DNA of 13,332 nucleotides, taken from Hymenopellis radicata. Taxonomy: Eukaryota > Basidiomycota > Agaricomycetes > Agaricales > Physalacriaceae. Position numbers and translations under genes: made by a program. The stretch spans positions 1 through 13,332 of the forward strand of contig JADNRX010001171.1 in the NCBI GenBank assembly GCA_015501595.1. Reading direction: 5' to 3'. Positions 1-7,154 of the stretch are shown piece after piece. Positions within the stretch are counted from its first letter, which is position 1; each line of letters starts with the position of its first letter. The notes beneath the pieces are model-generated. The model ran no database searches. It was not told the DNA's origin and saw only the letters and a list, made by a program, of their open reading frames with translations.

Positions 1-226
1 CTCGTCCGCGTCGCCGCCCGCGTTCCGGCGACACCATTGTCGCTACTTGCATACTGTATACACACAGTCAATTCTTACACAACACACTCCCATCACACGC
101 ACCTTTTGCGACCGAGCCACTGTTGGAGAGAACAAGAAAGAATTGAGTTGGGACCGGGGTAGGACTGTACATGTTTGGCTGCGACTTTGATCCTGACCTG
201 AAGCGCATGGCAGTTTAAATGATATC

Positions 227-302
227 TCCCTCTTAGCTCAGTGGTAGAGCGCGTCACTAGTACGCTATGACGAGGTCAGTCGTTCAAGTCGGCTAGAGGG
301 AA
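227..302 (+). tRNA. tRNA-Thr (anticodon AGT), possible 4-nt intron
   Basis: A full cloverleaf can be drawn. The acceptor stem TCCCTCT (227-233) pairs with AGAGGGA (295-301), the D arm is GCTC..GAGC (236-250), the anticodon stem is CGTCA/TGACG (252-256 with 268-272), and the T stem is AGTCG/CGGCT around the loop TTCAAGT. The anticodon AGT lies at 259-261. The region between the two halves of the anticodon stem is 11 nt instead of 7. Removing CGCT (263-266), directly after base 37, restores a normal 7-nt loop, which is the canonical position of eukaryotic nuclear tRNA introns. The extra bases let TAG (258-260) pair with CTA (265-267). The first pair is U-A rather than the usual G-C of tRNA-Thr, so a mildly degenerate copy is possible. 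A T-run follows at 321. Confidence 0.8.
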
Positions 303-320
303 TAGACCTGTCGAGCATTC

Positions 321-325
321 TTTTT
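321..325 (+). terminator. Pol III terminator of tRNA-Thr
   Basis: A run of five T residues lies 18 nt downstream of the tRNA-Thr discriminator base and is preceded by TTC. It is the first T-run after the gene, as expected for RNA polymerase III termination. Confidence 0.6.
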
Positions 326-339
326 ACCCAACCCTTAAA

Positions 340-355
340 TAGGGTGGCGCAGTAC
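340..355 (+). repeat. Extra copy of the foldback-element terminal motif
   Basis: The 15-base word TAGGGTGGCGCAGTA at 340-354 is repeated exactly at 370-384, where it forms the left terminal inverted repeat of the foldback element. The bases following this outer copy (AGTGCTA, 358-364) recur in inverted form as TAGCACT just beyond the right end (701-707). This suggests a nested or repeated insertion, or a longer, interrupted terminal repeat. Confidence 0.6.
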
Positions 356-369
356 TTAGTGCTAACTTG

Positions 370-702
370 TAGGGTGGCGCAGTAAACCTCCCGGGGGTGT
401 TAGTAACGGTATCAATACCGACCCCCTGGGAGGCTCTAGTTTCGATACCGTTAGTAACGGTTTCGATACCGGCACGTGTTTTGGACACGTGATGTGGCGC
501 AGCGGCTTGCCGCCCCCATACCGCCCTTGTCCCGCCAATCTTAGCCTTTCTGAGCGCCGGCGCGCCGTCACGTGAAATGATCACGTGTCAGTATCGAAAC
601 TGTACTGATACCTCGGCCGAGGTTTCAATACCGTATCAATACCGTTACTAACCGCAGTAAACCCGAGGTGTATCAAAACCTAGGGTTTACTTCACCACCC
701 TA
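370..702. mobile_element. MITE-like foldback element, TA-flanked
   Basis: The ends form a terminal inverted repeat: 370-388 (TAGGGTGGCGCAGTAAACC) matches the reverse complement of 684-702 at 17 of 19 positions. The outermost TA on both sides may be a TA target-site duplication, typical of Tc1/mariner-type non-autonomous elements. The interior is full of inverted words: TAGTAACGGT and CCGTTACTA blocks (401-410, 449-460, 641-650), GGTATCAATACC (409-419), and CACGTG hairpins at 473-491 and 569-587. No transposase is encoded. The element sits between a tRNA gene and a relic ORF whose open frame runs into its right end. Without other genomic copies, the mobile nature is inferred from structure only. 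Confidence 0.6.
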
Positions 703-1055
703 GCACTGCTAAGGATACTTCTGCTCCTCGGCGGGACTCTGCAACAGATCGCGATTGACGACGAAGCTTCTTTGTTTTATTCTACCCCAGAGTGGATATC
801 ATACGTCCCACTCGCAAGGAACCTTTCCCCTCCTTATGCATGGAGCACACGATACCATTTCTTGAGTTGGACAGCATCGGTGATAGAATCAAGAGCACAC
901 ATCGCTGAGTGGCGGTTGTGCTAGTAGTGTTATTGGTTACTGATTTTTTGGACGACTGTGGCTGGAAAGCAACGTTAACAGACCTGTTGGGTCCGTCTGC
1001 TTCGACACCACATCATGCCAATCTCACCTTTTTATTTCCAACTCGGATTGTGTAA
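661..1055 (+). pseudogene. Unidentified protein remnant with hydrophobic segment
   Basis: Two consecutive open frames look coding but do not join. The first (661-924, stop TAG) has a hydrophobic stretch rich in L (about residues 13-24, LALLRILLLLGG), then polar sequence with tryptophans. The second (909-1055, stop TAA) reads VAVVLVVLLVTDFLDD and ends NLTFLFPTRIV. Neither has a convincing ATG, and the 5' end overlaps the foldback element. The layout of membrane helix, aromatic-rich loop and, further on, ECVQ..YYYN words in the duplicated segment at 1125-1332 faintly recalls fungal DUF3176-type membrane proteins. That is a weak impression, not an identification. It could be a gene fragment cut by the element. 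Confidence 0.25.
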
Positions 1056-1124
1056 ATGTCGGTAGACTGAGTACTGCCGAAGCACACGCCGCACACTGGT
1101 AGTAGAGTAGCGCGTCTGGATTCC

Positions 1125-1332
1125 TTTTGAGTGCGTCCAACTTCGGGATTACTACAATGTTCACCGTCAACATAACTCCATAGCGGGCACATCTGGCTTA
1201 GCGGTTCTAGTGCTCCATGCACCATCCATCCGGCTTATTTTTGAGTGCGTCCAACGGTATTACTACAATATTCACCGTCAACATAACTGTCCATAGCGGG
1301 CACATCTGGCTTAACGGTTCTAGTGCTCCATG
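1125..1332 (+). repeat. Tandem direct duplication (~95 bp x 2)
   Basis: Positions 1125-1219 and 1239-1332 are near-identical direct copies. Both begin TTTTGAGTGCGTCCAAC and end GGTTCTAGTGCTCCATG, separated by about 19 bp. The copies differ by a few substitutions and small indels, such as CTTCGGGATTAC against GGTATTAC, and ACTCCAT against ACTGTCCAT. No terminal inverted repeats or obvious target duplication were seen, so this looks like a local segmental duplication. One frame of each copy gives ECVQ..YYYN..RQHN. Confidence 0.85.
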
Positions 1333-1380
1333 GAACAGAAGCCATGGTAGTTTTTGTATTCAGCCCGGGCTACCGACAAA

Positions 1381-2505
1381 TCACAACTTCGCCTCGTCCT
1401 TCACCCGCCTCTGCCTATTCACCTCCATAGGCATAATCATCGCCATCTGACTCGCCACCAGCAAACACACCTGCTCCCCCTCCACCCCTCCCGCACCTCT
1501 CCCCCCTCCTCGCCCACATCCGCCGGCGCCGACCATATCTCGACATTCGTGTTATGCCGGTTCTGCGGATGCGCGAGCAGCGCCGAGCTCACAGAGTACG
1601 CGCCCACCGTGCGGCCCGCCGCCGCCGCCGGGATCGGAAACTTGAACTCGAGCGTCATGACCATCGTCGGGAACCAGCTTTCAACCAATCAGTATCAGCA
1701 TCGTGACAAGGTTGACTCGGAAGGAGAGGAGCTCACTTGGTGAAGTCAGCAAGCTTGTGCCCGGGCGGGTTGAGCAGCGTATCCGCAAACACCGCAAGCG
1801 ACGACAGCGTCACCCGCTCGTGCTTGTCTTTGAGCGTGAACCACGTCCCCCACTCCATCCCGCCCCGCCGTGCGTGGCTTCATTCGTGCGGTTCGGAGCA
1901 TCGGGCGCGTTGCGCGCAGCAATCTCCGGGTCCAGCGTGCGGTCCAAGTGCTTCCCGTAGGTCAGCGCCGGGTATTCATGCGGCTTAACCGACGCGGCCG
2001 CGGGATGCTGGTACAGAGGAAGTCTGCGCGTATACGACGATGGGCTGCCCTTTGGAGGCTCGAGCTTGCCGAACATCAGATGCGCTGTTATTCGCACTTT
2101 GCCCTATTTTTGAGAGTCGAATTAGTGGGAGAGGAAGAAGCGGATACTGCACACCTTCTGAACAAACTCAGCCAAGAGGTTTGTATACATCTTGCCCTTC
2201 TTCAGAGCCCGAACATGTATATCAAACTTGTCAACGCATGCGCTCTGTAAGAAGTGGATCGTAACATGCACAGGATCAGGCGTCAGCGTGCCACTCTGAA
2301 AGTGTATGCAGGCGTCGATGATGTGGGATATAACGTAGCCGCCATGGGGAACACTAGAGCCAACGTGAACACGAGCAGTACATCAAGTCGAGAGGACCTA
2401 CGCCATGATAGTCCACTCGGGATCAAGAAGCCCATTATACGATGCATCCCATCCAGCTGCAACGCTAGTCTTCTCAACACGTAGAGCCTGGTAAAGCGGG
2501 GCCAT
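1381..2505 (-). CDS. Thioesterase-like (double HotDog) protein, two frameshifts
   Basis: I recognise this as a fungal member of the thioesterase-like superfamily (acyl-CoA thioesterase type, tandem HotDog folds). Such enzymes hydrolyse acyl-CoA thioesters, but the substrate is unknown. The start MAPLYQALRVEK is at 2505. Exons are 2505-2402, 2353-2155, 2103-1737 and 1677-1381, with introns of 48, 51 and 59 nt (GTAGGT, GTGTGC, GTGAGC donors). Family landmarks in order are GLLDPEWT, VPHGGYV, DPVHVTIHFL, NLLAEFVQ, ARNAPDAPNRTNEATHGG, WFPTMVMTLEFKFPIP, VEIWSAPADVG and VASQMAM. The expected length is about 320 residues. Two places need one extra base: about 1859-1866 (GGCGGGGCGGGATGG on the minus strand, before MEWGTWF) and about 1476-1480 (a G5 run, before EQVCLLVAS). 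Exon length arithmetic independently confirms one missing base in exon 3 and one in exon 4. A paralogue lies directly upstream. Confidence 0.75.
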
Positions 2506-2668
2506 AGAGGACAGAAACGCTTACAATCCGTACCAACACCGACTCGTTATAACCGACTACAAAATCAGCATCCCATTACCCTACGCCGGAGTACCCGAGT
2601 TAGAGACGTTGACAATCAAGCGGCGTCCGTGTACTCCGGTCGTACCGTCAAAGCCCGAGCGCCACACA

Positions 2669-3678
2669 TCACATCTTAGCCCTCCTCATATTGACCTCCG
2701 CAGACACAGTCAACGCCATCTGACTCGCCACCGCCCAGACACACCTGCGTATCACGCCACCCCTCCTGCACCGCGGTCTCCCCAAGCCCAATGTCCGACG
2801 GCGCACTCCATACCTCCACATAGGTGTCGTGTCGCCCCCGGGGATCGTGCCAGACGTAAATATCCCTACTGTACGCCCCGAATGACGGGGAATGGGGAAC
2901 TTGAATTCGAGGGTCATGACCATTGTCGGGAACGAGCTAGACACCGCGTTAATACTAGGAAGAGAGAGAGAGAGAAAAGTCTCTGCTGACCTTTGCGCCC
3001 CACCAGGACAGTTGCATTGCCTGCAGCAAGCTCTGGTTCTTCTGTTACGCGATAATGCTTGTTGAAATTGAACACTGGACGAACACCAGGTGATATGATA
3101 GGAGCGGTGGCGGGGTGACGATGGAGAGGGACGCGGCGCGCGTATGCGGAAGGTGGAGAGAGCGTCATGCGGACTGGGATCGCCTGAGAGAGGCGCGAGG
3201 CGGCCAAAGATGAGGTGCGATGAGATGCGGACTTGATCCTGTATTTGATTAGACGCGACAGGTAGAGCAGACCGATCGCGTACTTACGTCCTGAAGGAGC
3301 TCAGCAAAAAGGTTCGTAAAGCCTTTACCAGTCTTAATCGGCTTGACGCGGACTTGAAATGGCGCTGTTCAGGAAATGGGCGGTAACATGAATCGGGTCT
3401 GGATGGGACGTGGTCCTTTGGTAGTGTATACACGCTTCGAGAATCTGTGCGAGAACGTAGCCTGCAAGGGCGTTCAAAACGAGGTAAACCGAATGAATAT
3501 TAATACACATACCACCATTGGGAACTCTGGAGACAACAATCAGAAACGCAAACCCACATCCACAAATAGAGCATAGTACTTACGCGGCAACAGTCCAGTC
3601 AGAATCAATCGCACCACGATATTCCCCGACGTTGTCTTCAACCTTCTCGACGCGAATCGCTTGGTACAGTGGGGCCAT
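2669..3678 (-). pseudogene. Decayed thioesterase-like paralogue
   Basis: This is the second copy of the same family, tandem to the gene at 1381-2505. The start MAPLYQAIRVEKV is at 3678 and the end SAEVNMRRAKM at 2669. Likely exons are 3678-3584, a 14-nt microexon 3526-3513, 3461-3288, about 3238-2991 and 2936-2669, with introns of about 49-57 nt. Recognisable blocks are NGGYVLAQILEACIHYQ, DPIHVTAHFLNS, FQVRVKPIKTGKGFTNLFAE, SPPSAYARRVPLHRHP, FPTMVMTLEFKFPIP and VASQMALTV. Damage includes a frameshifting deletion near 3365 (after HFLNS), a frame change near 3180-3200, loss of about 55 residues between GNAT and SFPTMV, and further frame changes in G-rich runs near 2862 and 2730. This is more than a single sequencing slip would explain, so I call it a pseudogene. 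Its first half has one intron more than its paralogue. Confidence 0.7.
2959..2975. repeat. (AG)n microsatellite in a paralogue intron
   Basis: A run of alternating AG lies at 2961-2974. On the minus strand it is a (CT)n tract inside the likely last intron (2990-2937) of the decayed thioesterase, where it would serve as the polypyrimidine tract before the TAG acceptor. Confidence 0.7.
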
Positions 3679-3805
3679 CCTGGCGAAGAATAAAGTAACG
3701 CCCGACTTATAACAGACTCAGTCATCTCTCCAGCGGCCAGCCCGAGTCCGATTCTGCTGACTGAGATAAAAAACAGGAGGGCGGAAACCGGGCGCCATAA
3801 AAAAT

Positions 3806-3860
3806 TAAAAATCACAAGGAACGTCGGGGACCGGTCCTATGTCGCCCGACGGTGACGGCG
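3806..3860 (+). repeat. Dispersed repeat, copy 1
   Basis: TAAAAATCACAAGGAACG.. to ..CCGACGGTGACGGCG is about 90% identical to 5173-5239 in the same orientation. This copy lacks a 10-bp piece (GCTTAAGTAT) present in copy 2. It lies about 130 bp upstream of the start codon of the decayed thioesterase. No terminal inverted repeats are visible. It may be the end of a transposable element or a shared promoter-proximal segment. Confidence 0.75.
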
Positions 3861-4333
3861 CATAAAGAGCACAAGAGGCCTGCGACCAATGAAAACGTTT
3901 TGAAGAAGAAAAACAGGCAACAATACGAACCCAAGCGGCTCGAGTATGATGACGCGGTGGTCAAACGCGTATTTCCTTATTGGGTTACCTCCCAGTTCTT
4001 ACCATCGCCTCCACCACTCCTGGACCGCTCTACATTCCTATGCGCGTCTCGTCGGCCCACTGACTGATTATGATATATGCCACTGACTAACTCTACTGAA
4101 CGCATCACCGAGGTTACGACTTCCAGCGCCCAACTTCTTCAACAAATTTTACCTACTCCCGATCGCGGCACGCTTCGATGTCTTGTCTGCTGGCCTTGAC
4201 TTGGTAAAGAATGCTTAGGGCTCGTTATAAATTCTTCTTCCGAGGCTGAGAAATCTTGGACCCACTTGCTCTACCCTCTGGCTAGGCATATAGAGACGAG
4301 CGCATTTCTGCCATACGAATCCACTTATCAAGC
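3861..4333. other. Intergenic region, no convincing gene
   Basis: Short frames are open here, such as a GTG-initiated 71-codon frame at 3852-4067, but none has recognisable motifs. The stretch separates the minus-strand thioesterase pair from the plus-strand SDR relic. The only notable site is a TATAAA at 4226-4231. Confidence 0.4.
4226..4231 (+). promoter_or_regulatory. Possible TATA box of SDR relic
   Basis: TATAAA lies 103 bp upstream of the ATG of the SDR relic at 4334, followed by a pyrimidine-rich stretch (TTCTTCTTCC). Position and orientation fit a fungal core promoter, but the motif is short and could be chance. Confidence 0.3.
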
Positions 4334-4733
4334 ATGCCCTCTACCAAAGTCTACCTCCGTGTCATCGGTACGCGGCTCCTTGTAGTATCCGTGACCCAAC
4401 CATCCGCTCACATCTTCTCAGGTCTCGCTCTAGTAAACGCACTCGCATCGAAGAACGCTGGCGCTGACAAGGACATCGCGCACAGGGCAAGGTGCACGCG
4501 ATACTGTACATCGCTGGAGACGTCGACAACAACCAGGCGGCGCTCGCTAGAGAGATCAAAGCCAACTTTGGCCACGTCGTATCCTGTGCTGCCAGTGGTA
4601 AATCCTCGTTTCTTTTTCAAACGCGCTGATCACACAAAACTTAGGCATTTCGAACCACCTCGCAACCGTTCCCCCAAGGGAATTCCAGAACCATTTCCAC
4701 GTCAATGCCATTGGCGTCCTTGATCTGAAATGA
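4334..4733 (+). pseudogene. Truncated short-chain dehydrogenase (sniffer/C-factor-like)
   Basis: Three exons of a short-chain dehydrogenase/reductase can be read: MPSTKVYLRVIG at 4334-4367, LALVNALASKNAGA from 4422, and after a 47-nt intron (4598-4644) ISNHLATVPPREFQNHFHVN to a TGA at 4731. The middle part, in a different frame, reads YIAGDVDNNQAALAREIKAN and ends AASG. ASG/ISNH and HVNAIGV are typical of the region after the cofactor fold in sniffer or C-factor type SDRs. Missing parts are the glycine-rich TGxxxGxG/GASRGIG loop between VIG and LAL, the segment joining NAGA to the GKVHA strand, and everything after the NAIGV helix, including the catalytic YxxxK. It cannot encode an active enzyme and is a gene relic. 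The introns (54 and 47 nt) are still intact. Confidence 0.6.
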
Positions 4734-4933
4734 AGCAATGATATGTATGATTTTCATCTACTCTCCAGAACTGAATTAAGAAAAGGGGACAAGAATAACG
4801 ATAAATTGCTGCGTAGAAGTCACTGAATGTGTACGCAGTATACTGTCAACAGGGTGTGTCACCAATTCCAATGACCGTAACATCGAGGACGGGAAGATCT
4901 CTCAAGGAGTATATTCTACATCTATGAAACACA

Positions 4934-5169
4934 TTAATTCGCGGTCGCCTTGGCAGGATCCCATTCAGATCCTCGCTCCTCCTCGGGTACAACCTAGATC
5001 AATCGTGCAGGATTTCCAACGACGACACTCCTGGAGCATCAAAGTCGCAGTGAGCGCACATCCAGTGAGCAAGACGCAGACACTGACCAATCTGGGAAAC
5101 TCTTCGTAACGACAGCGCCTGCGCCAACGGTGCATCCTTGACCAAGAGTGACGCCAGCTTGGATATTCG
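4934..5169 (-). pseudogene. C-terminal fragment of hexapeptide-repeat O-acetyltransferase
   Basis: On the minus strand, 5169 to 5088 reads NIQAGVTLGQGCTVGAGAVV then TKSFPDW. After a 57-nt intron (5087-5031) it continues SVVVGNPARLI. This is the C-terminal left-handed beta-helix and the GNPAR loop of the sugar O-acetyltransferase family (maltose/galactoside acetyltransferase type), which moves acetyl from acetyl-CoA to a sugar hydroxyl. The frame then has a TAG at 4996-4994 and continues open as VVPEEERGSEWDPAKATAN to a TAA at 4936-4934, so the TAG may be a nonsense mutation. The N-terminal two thirds, including the catalytic histidine region, is absent. Upstream of 5170 the sequence changes abruptly into a dispersed repeat. 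TTTTTTATAG directly before it could be a 3' splice site of a lost upstream exon. Confidence 0.55.
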
Positions 5170-5172
5170 CTA

Positions 5173-5239
5173 TAAAAAATCACAAGGAACGTCGGGGATC
5201 GGTCCTGCTTAAGTATATGTCGTCCGACGGTGACGACGC
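5173..5239 (+). repeat. Dispersed repeat, copy 2
   Basis: This is the second copy of the segment at 3806-3860, in the same orientation, with an extra 10 bp in the middle. It starts 3 bp from the point where the acetyltransferase homology stops, so it marks a breakpoint or lies in what was an intron. Confidence 0.75.
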
Positions 5240-5361
5240 GCGTTTTGAATCTTGACGGGGCCACAGTCACTACCCACTTGTGGACAATGCTCGATTCCAA
5301 GGCTTGCGTTGTCCACTCCCGTATCGATGTTGCAATGGATGATGTCGATGGCGGGTGGTGA
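5209..5361 (-). other. Unassigned open frame between relic and tRNA
   Basis: A 50-codon frame between a TGA (5364-5362) and a TAA (5211-5209) reads IDTGVDNASLGIEHCPQVG and SDCGPVKIQ on the minus strand. It has three cysteines and looks coding, but no start codon or family is clear. Its 3' end runs into the dispersed repeat. A cysteine-bearing secreted protein such as a hydrophobin is conceivable, but the eight-cysteine pattern is not present. Confidence 0.15.
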
Positions 5362-5418
5362 TCATTCCTCTTGGCAAGGTACACGTGAGCCTATAGGGGT
5401 CAATGTGTGGCGTCTTAA

Positions 5419-5521
5419 GGCTCAATGGTCTAGTGGTATGATTCGTGCTTCGGGTTAGTTCACCTTCCTAGACAAGGAAACAGAATGTGCGAGGTCTCGG
5501 GTTCAATCCCCGATTGAGCCC
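5419..5521 (+). tRNA. tRNA-Pro (CGG) with 31-nt intron
   Basis: The acceptor GGCTCAA (5419-5425) pairs with TTGAGCC (5514-5520), discriminator C5521. The D arm is GTCTAGTGGTATGAT, the anticodon stem is CGTGC/GTGCG (two G-U pairs), and the T arm is TCGGG-TTCAATC-CCCGA. The anticodon CGG is at 5451-5453. The intron spans 5455-5485, directly after base 37, and contains CCTT..AAGG (5463-5478), which can form a short helix. A-box and B-box (GGTTCAATCC, 5500-5509) promoters are intact. Confidence 0.93.
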
Positions 5522-5524
5522 TTC

Positions 5525-5530
5525 TTTTTT
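5525..5530 (+). terminator. Pol III terminator of tRNA-Pro
   Basis: Six T residues follow four bases after the tRNA-Pro discriminator. Confidence 0.75.
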
Positions 5531-5598
5531 GTTTGAAACATTCGATGCGCCACACGTTGATGGTACTCTACGCTAGCCCTACACTCACGATTTCGCGG

Positions 5599-6860
5599 CT
5601 ACCACAAGTTCCAAAAGTCTTCAGCCAACCCTTCATCTACTGCGTAACCTTTCTTCGCAGTTACTTGTGCGATAGGTTCGAGGTAAGCAGCCCTACGATA
5701 TCTGTGAGCTCTCACCGCAGTTCGTATGGCTTTCAAACTTACTTCAAATCCTTCTCTTCGACTTCGGGTGACGTAGCAGCGTAGAGTGAAGTCAGAGCGC
5801 CTTGGTAGGGTGTAAGCCAAACGAACCGTGCGAGGGCCCAAGACGGGTTTGATGATGGGCCACGACTCTGCCATCCCTGAAGCATCACATACAATTAAAG
5901 CTGCTGGAAAAGCCACGACAAGCACTTACCTCGAGTAAGTTCAGTATTAACAACCCCGGGATGTACTGAAAGACAGTATATTCCTGTTCCCTCTAATCGT
6001 TTCTGAAGCTCGTTCGTAAAAAGTACGTTCTACAAATCAATTACCGAGATCCAGCGGGTGAAGATGTAAACACTCACTGACAGTTTTCCACTTGCATATC
6101 GATTCCAAGTCGACGAGCCCTGCTGGTTCAGATCGTCGAGTGTTTTATAGTTTGGCTTTTTGGCTAGTTGATGAGCTTTGCTCGTTACATTGACGATACG
6201 AACGTGAGATTCCGGTTTCGAGGCCGTGTCCTTGAGAATAGGAAGAAGAGCCATTGTCAGTGCAAAATGACCTGCATGAATACCGCATTAGTGACCTGGA
6301 ATGGGGCGCGTGTCTAGAGCAAGCGAACCTGTTCCATTACAAGCTTGGATTTCAATGCCATCTGGACCAACTTTGTAGGGAGTGGCCATCTATCGCGTTG
6401 CTATAAGTACTTCACTTCGAAGGTCTGCATACTTACAATGCCGGCATTATTGATAAGCATGTCAAGACGCGTTTCGTGTTGAAGGAACTCTTCAGCGGCT
6501 TTCGTTGCGGACTGCATCCGGAGAAGGTCAAAGTGGATGTACTTGATAACAGCCCCGGGAGTCTCCTTCTTCACAGATTCAATGGCTTCCAAAACTCGGG
6601 ATTCATTCCGCGAGAGTACGCTATAACAGCGTCGAGAGCAAATACGCAATGAAGCAAATAGAACTTACTATACTCTGGCGCCATGACGAGCGAGTTCCCG
6701 GACAGTGGCAAGGCCAATACCCGTGTTCCCTCCGGTGACAATGGCGACACGACCTGCCAGAGTTTAGCTAGTACCTGACCCATTGAATGCGCGGACACGA
6801 ACCAGTCAAGTCAGGGATATCGGAGGCATCCCAACTTTTTCCAAAGAGACGAAATAACAT
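5599..6860 (-). CDS. Short-chain dehydrogenase/reductase, retinol-dehydrogenase-like
   Basis: Eight exons: 6860-6803, 6753-6669, 6620-6437, 6389-6329, 6271-6078, 6029-5930, 5876-5743 and 5692-5599. Introns are 47-57 nt, mostly with GTAAGT-like donors. The start [20 protein letters not shown] leads into [16 protein letters not shown], the NAD(P)-binding TGxxxGIG motif. Then come RNESRV, NNAGI (NNAG motif), NGTGHFALT, a VNVTS strand, the catalytic-type YASGK (YxxxK) and [11 protein letters not shown]. The family uses NAD(P)H to oxidise or reduce alcohols and carbonyls; the substrate is unknown. Exon phases all agree up to exon 7. That exon is one base too long (or two short) near 5811-5817, where the frame shifts from GPRTVRLA to [20 protein letters not shown]. 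Exon 8 reads [10 protein letters not shown], then AEDFWNLW and a TAG. SREIV directly after the stop in the next frame hints at a further slip. Expected length is about 302 residues. Confidence 0.85.
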
Positions 6861-6884
6861 GTTCTGCTTGCACTGCACCAGCAG

Positions 6885-6950
6885 CTACAAGAGGCGGTAT
6901 GACTATGAGTTGATAATGGAAGCTAGCAAGAAGCTAGCTTAAGTACATAC
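6885..6950 (-). other. Probable 5' leader intron upstream of the SDR
   Basis: A GTATGT donor (6950) and a TTGTAG acceptor (6885) bound a 66-nt interval 24 nt upstream of the SDR start codon. It contains the inverted word AGCTAGC twice (6921-6940). Removing it joins an upstream open frame (..SDPTFAERITNPID) to [17 protein letters not shown], which then overlaps the SDR start in another frame. That upstream frame could be an upstream ORF, the end of another gene, or chance. Confidence 0.35.
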
Positions 6951-7154
6951 CGTCAATGGGATTCGTAATGCGTTCTGCAAATGTCGGATCTGAATCTTGA
7001 ACCGATGATACTAGTATCAATCCACATTACACTATAAGGGAGCCGGATTTGTGAACGAAAGTTACGAAAATCGCAAGAGAACTGGCGTTACAATTGTGTC
7101 ATACGTCCGCTTTCGTCCGAGGGTACGAGGTTTGACTTTCTTCTCCGATATCCC

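Noticed and set aside
473..491. CACGTG palindromes as E-box promoter elements
   Set aside because: They are paired inverted words inside the foldback element and are better explained as part of its internal repeat structure.
3852..4067. 71-codon plus-strand frame (Lys/Arg-rich start)
   Set aside because: It begins with GTG, has no motif, and overlaps the dispersed repeat; it is most likely chance.
4965..5384. 139-residue minus-strand frame
   Set aside because: It runs through the acetyltransferase exon and its intron in a frame different from the conserved NIQAGVTLGQG reading, so it is a shadow.
5599..5925. 108-residue frame starting inside an SDR intron
   Set aside because: It starts within intron 6 and runs into exon 7 and intron 7. 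The spliced SDR reading explains its conserved parts.
6921..6940. AGCTAGC inverted word pair as a transcription-factor site
   Set aside because: It falls inside a probable leader intron and is short; no evidence for regulation.
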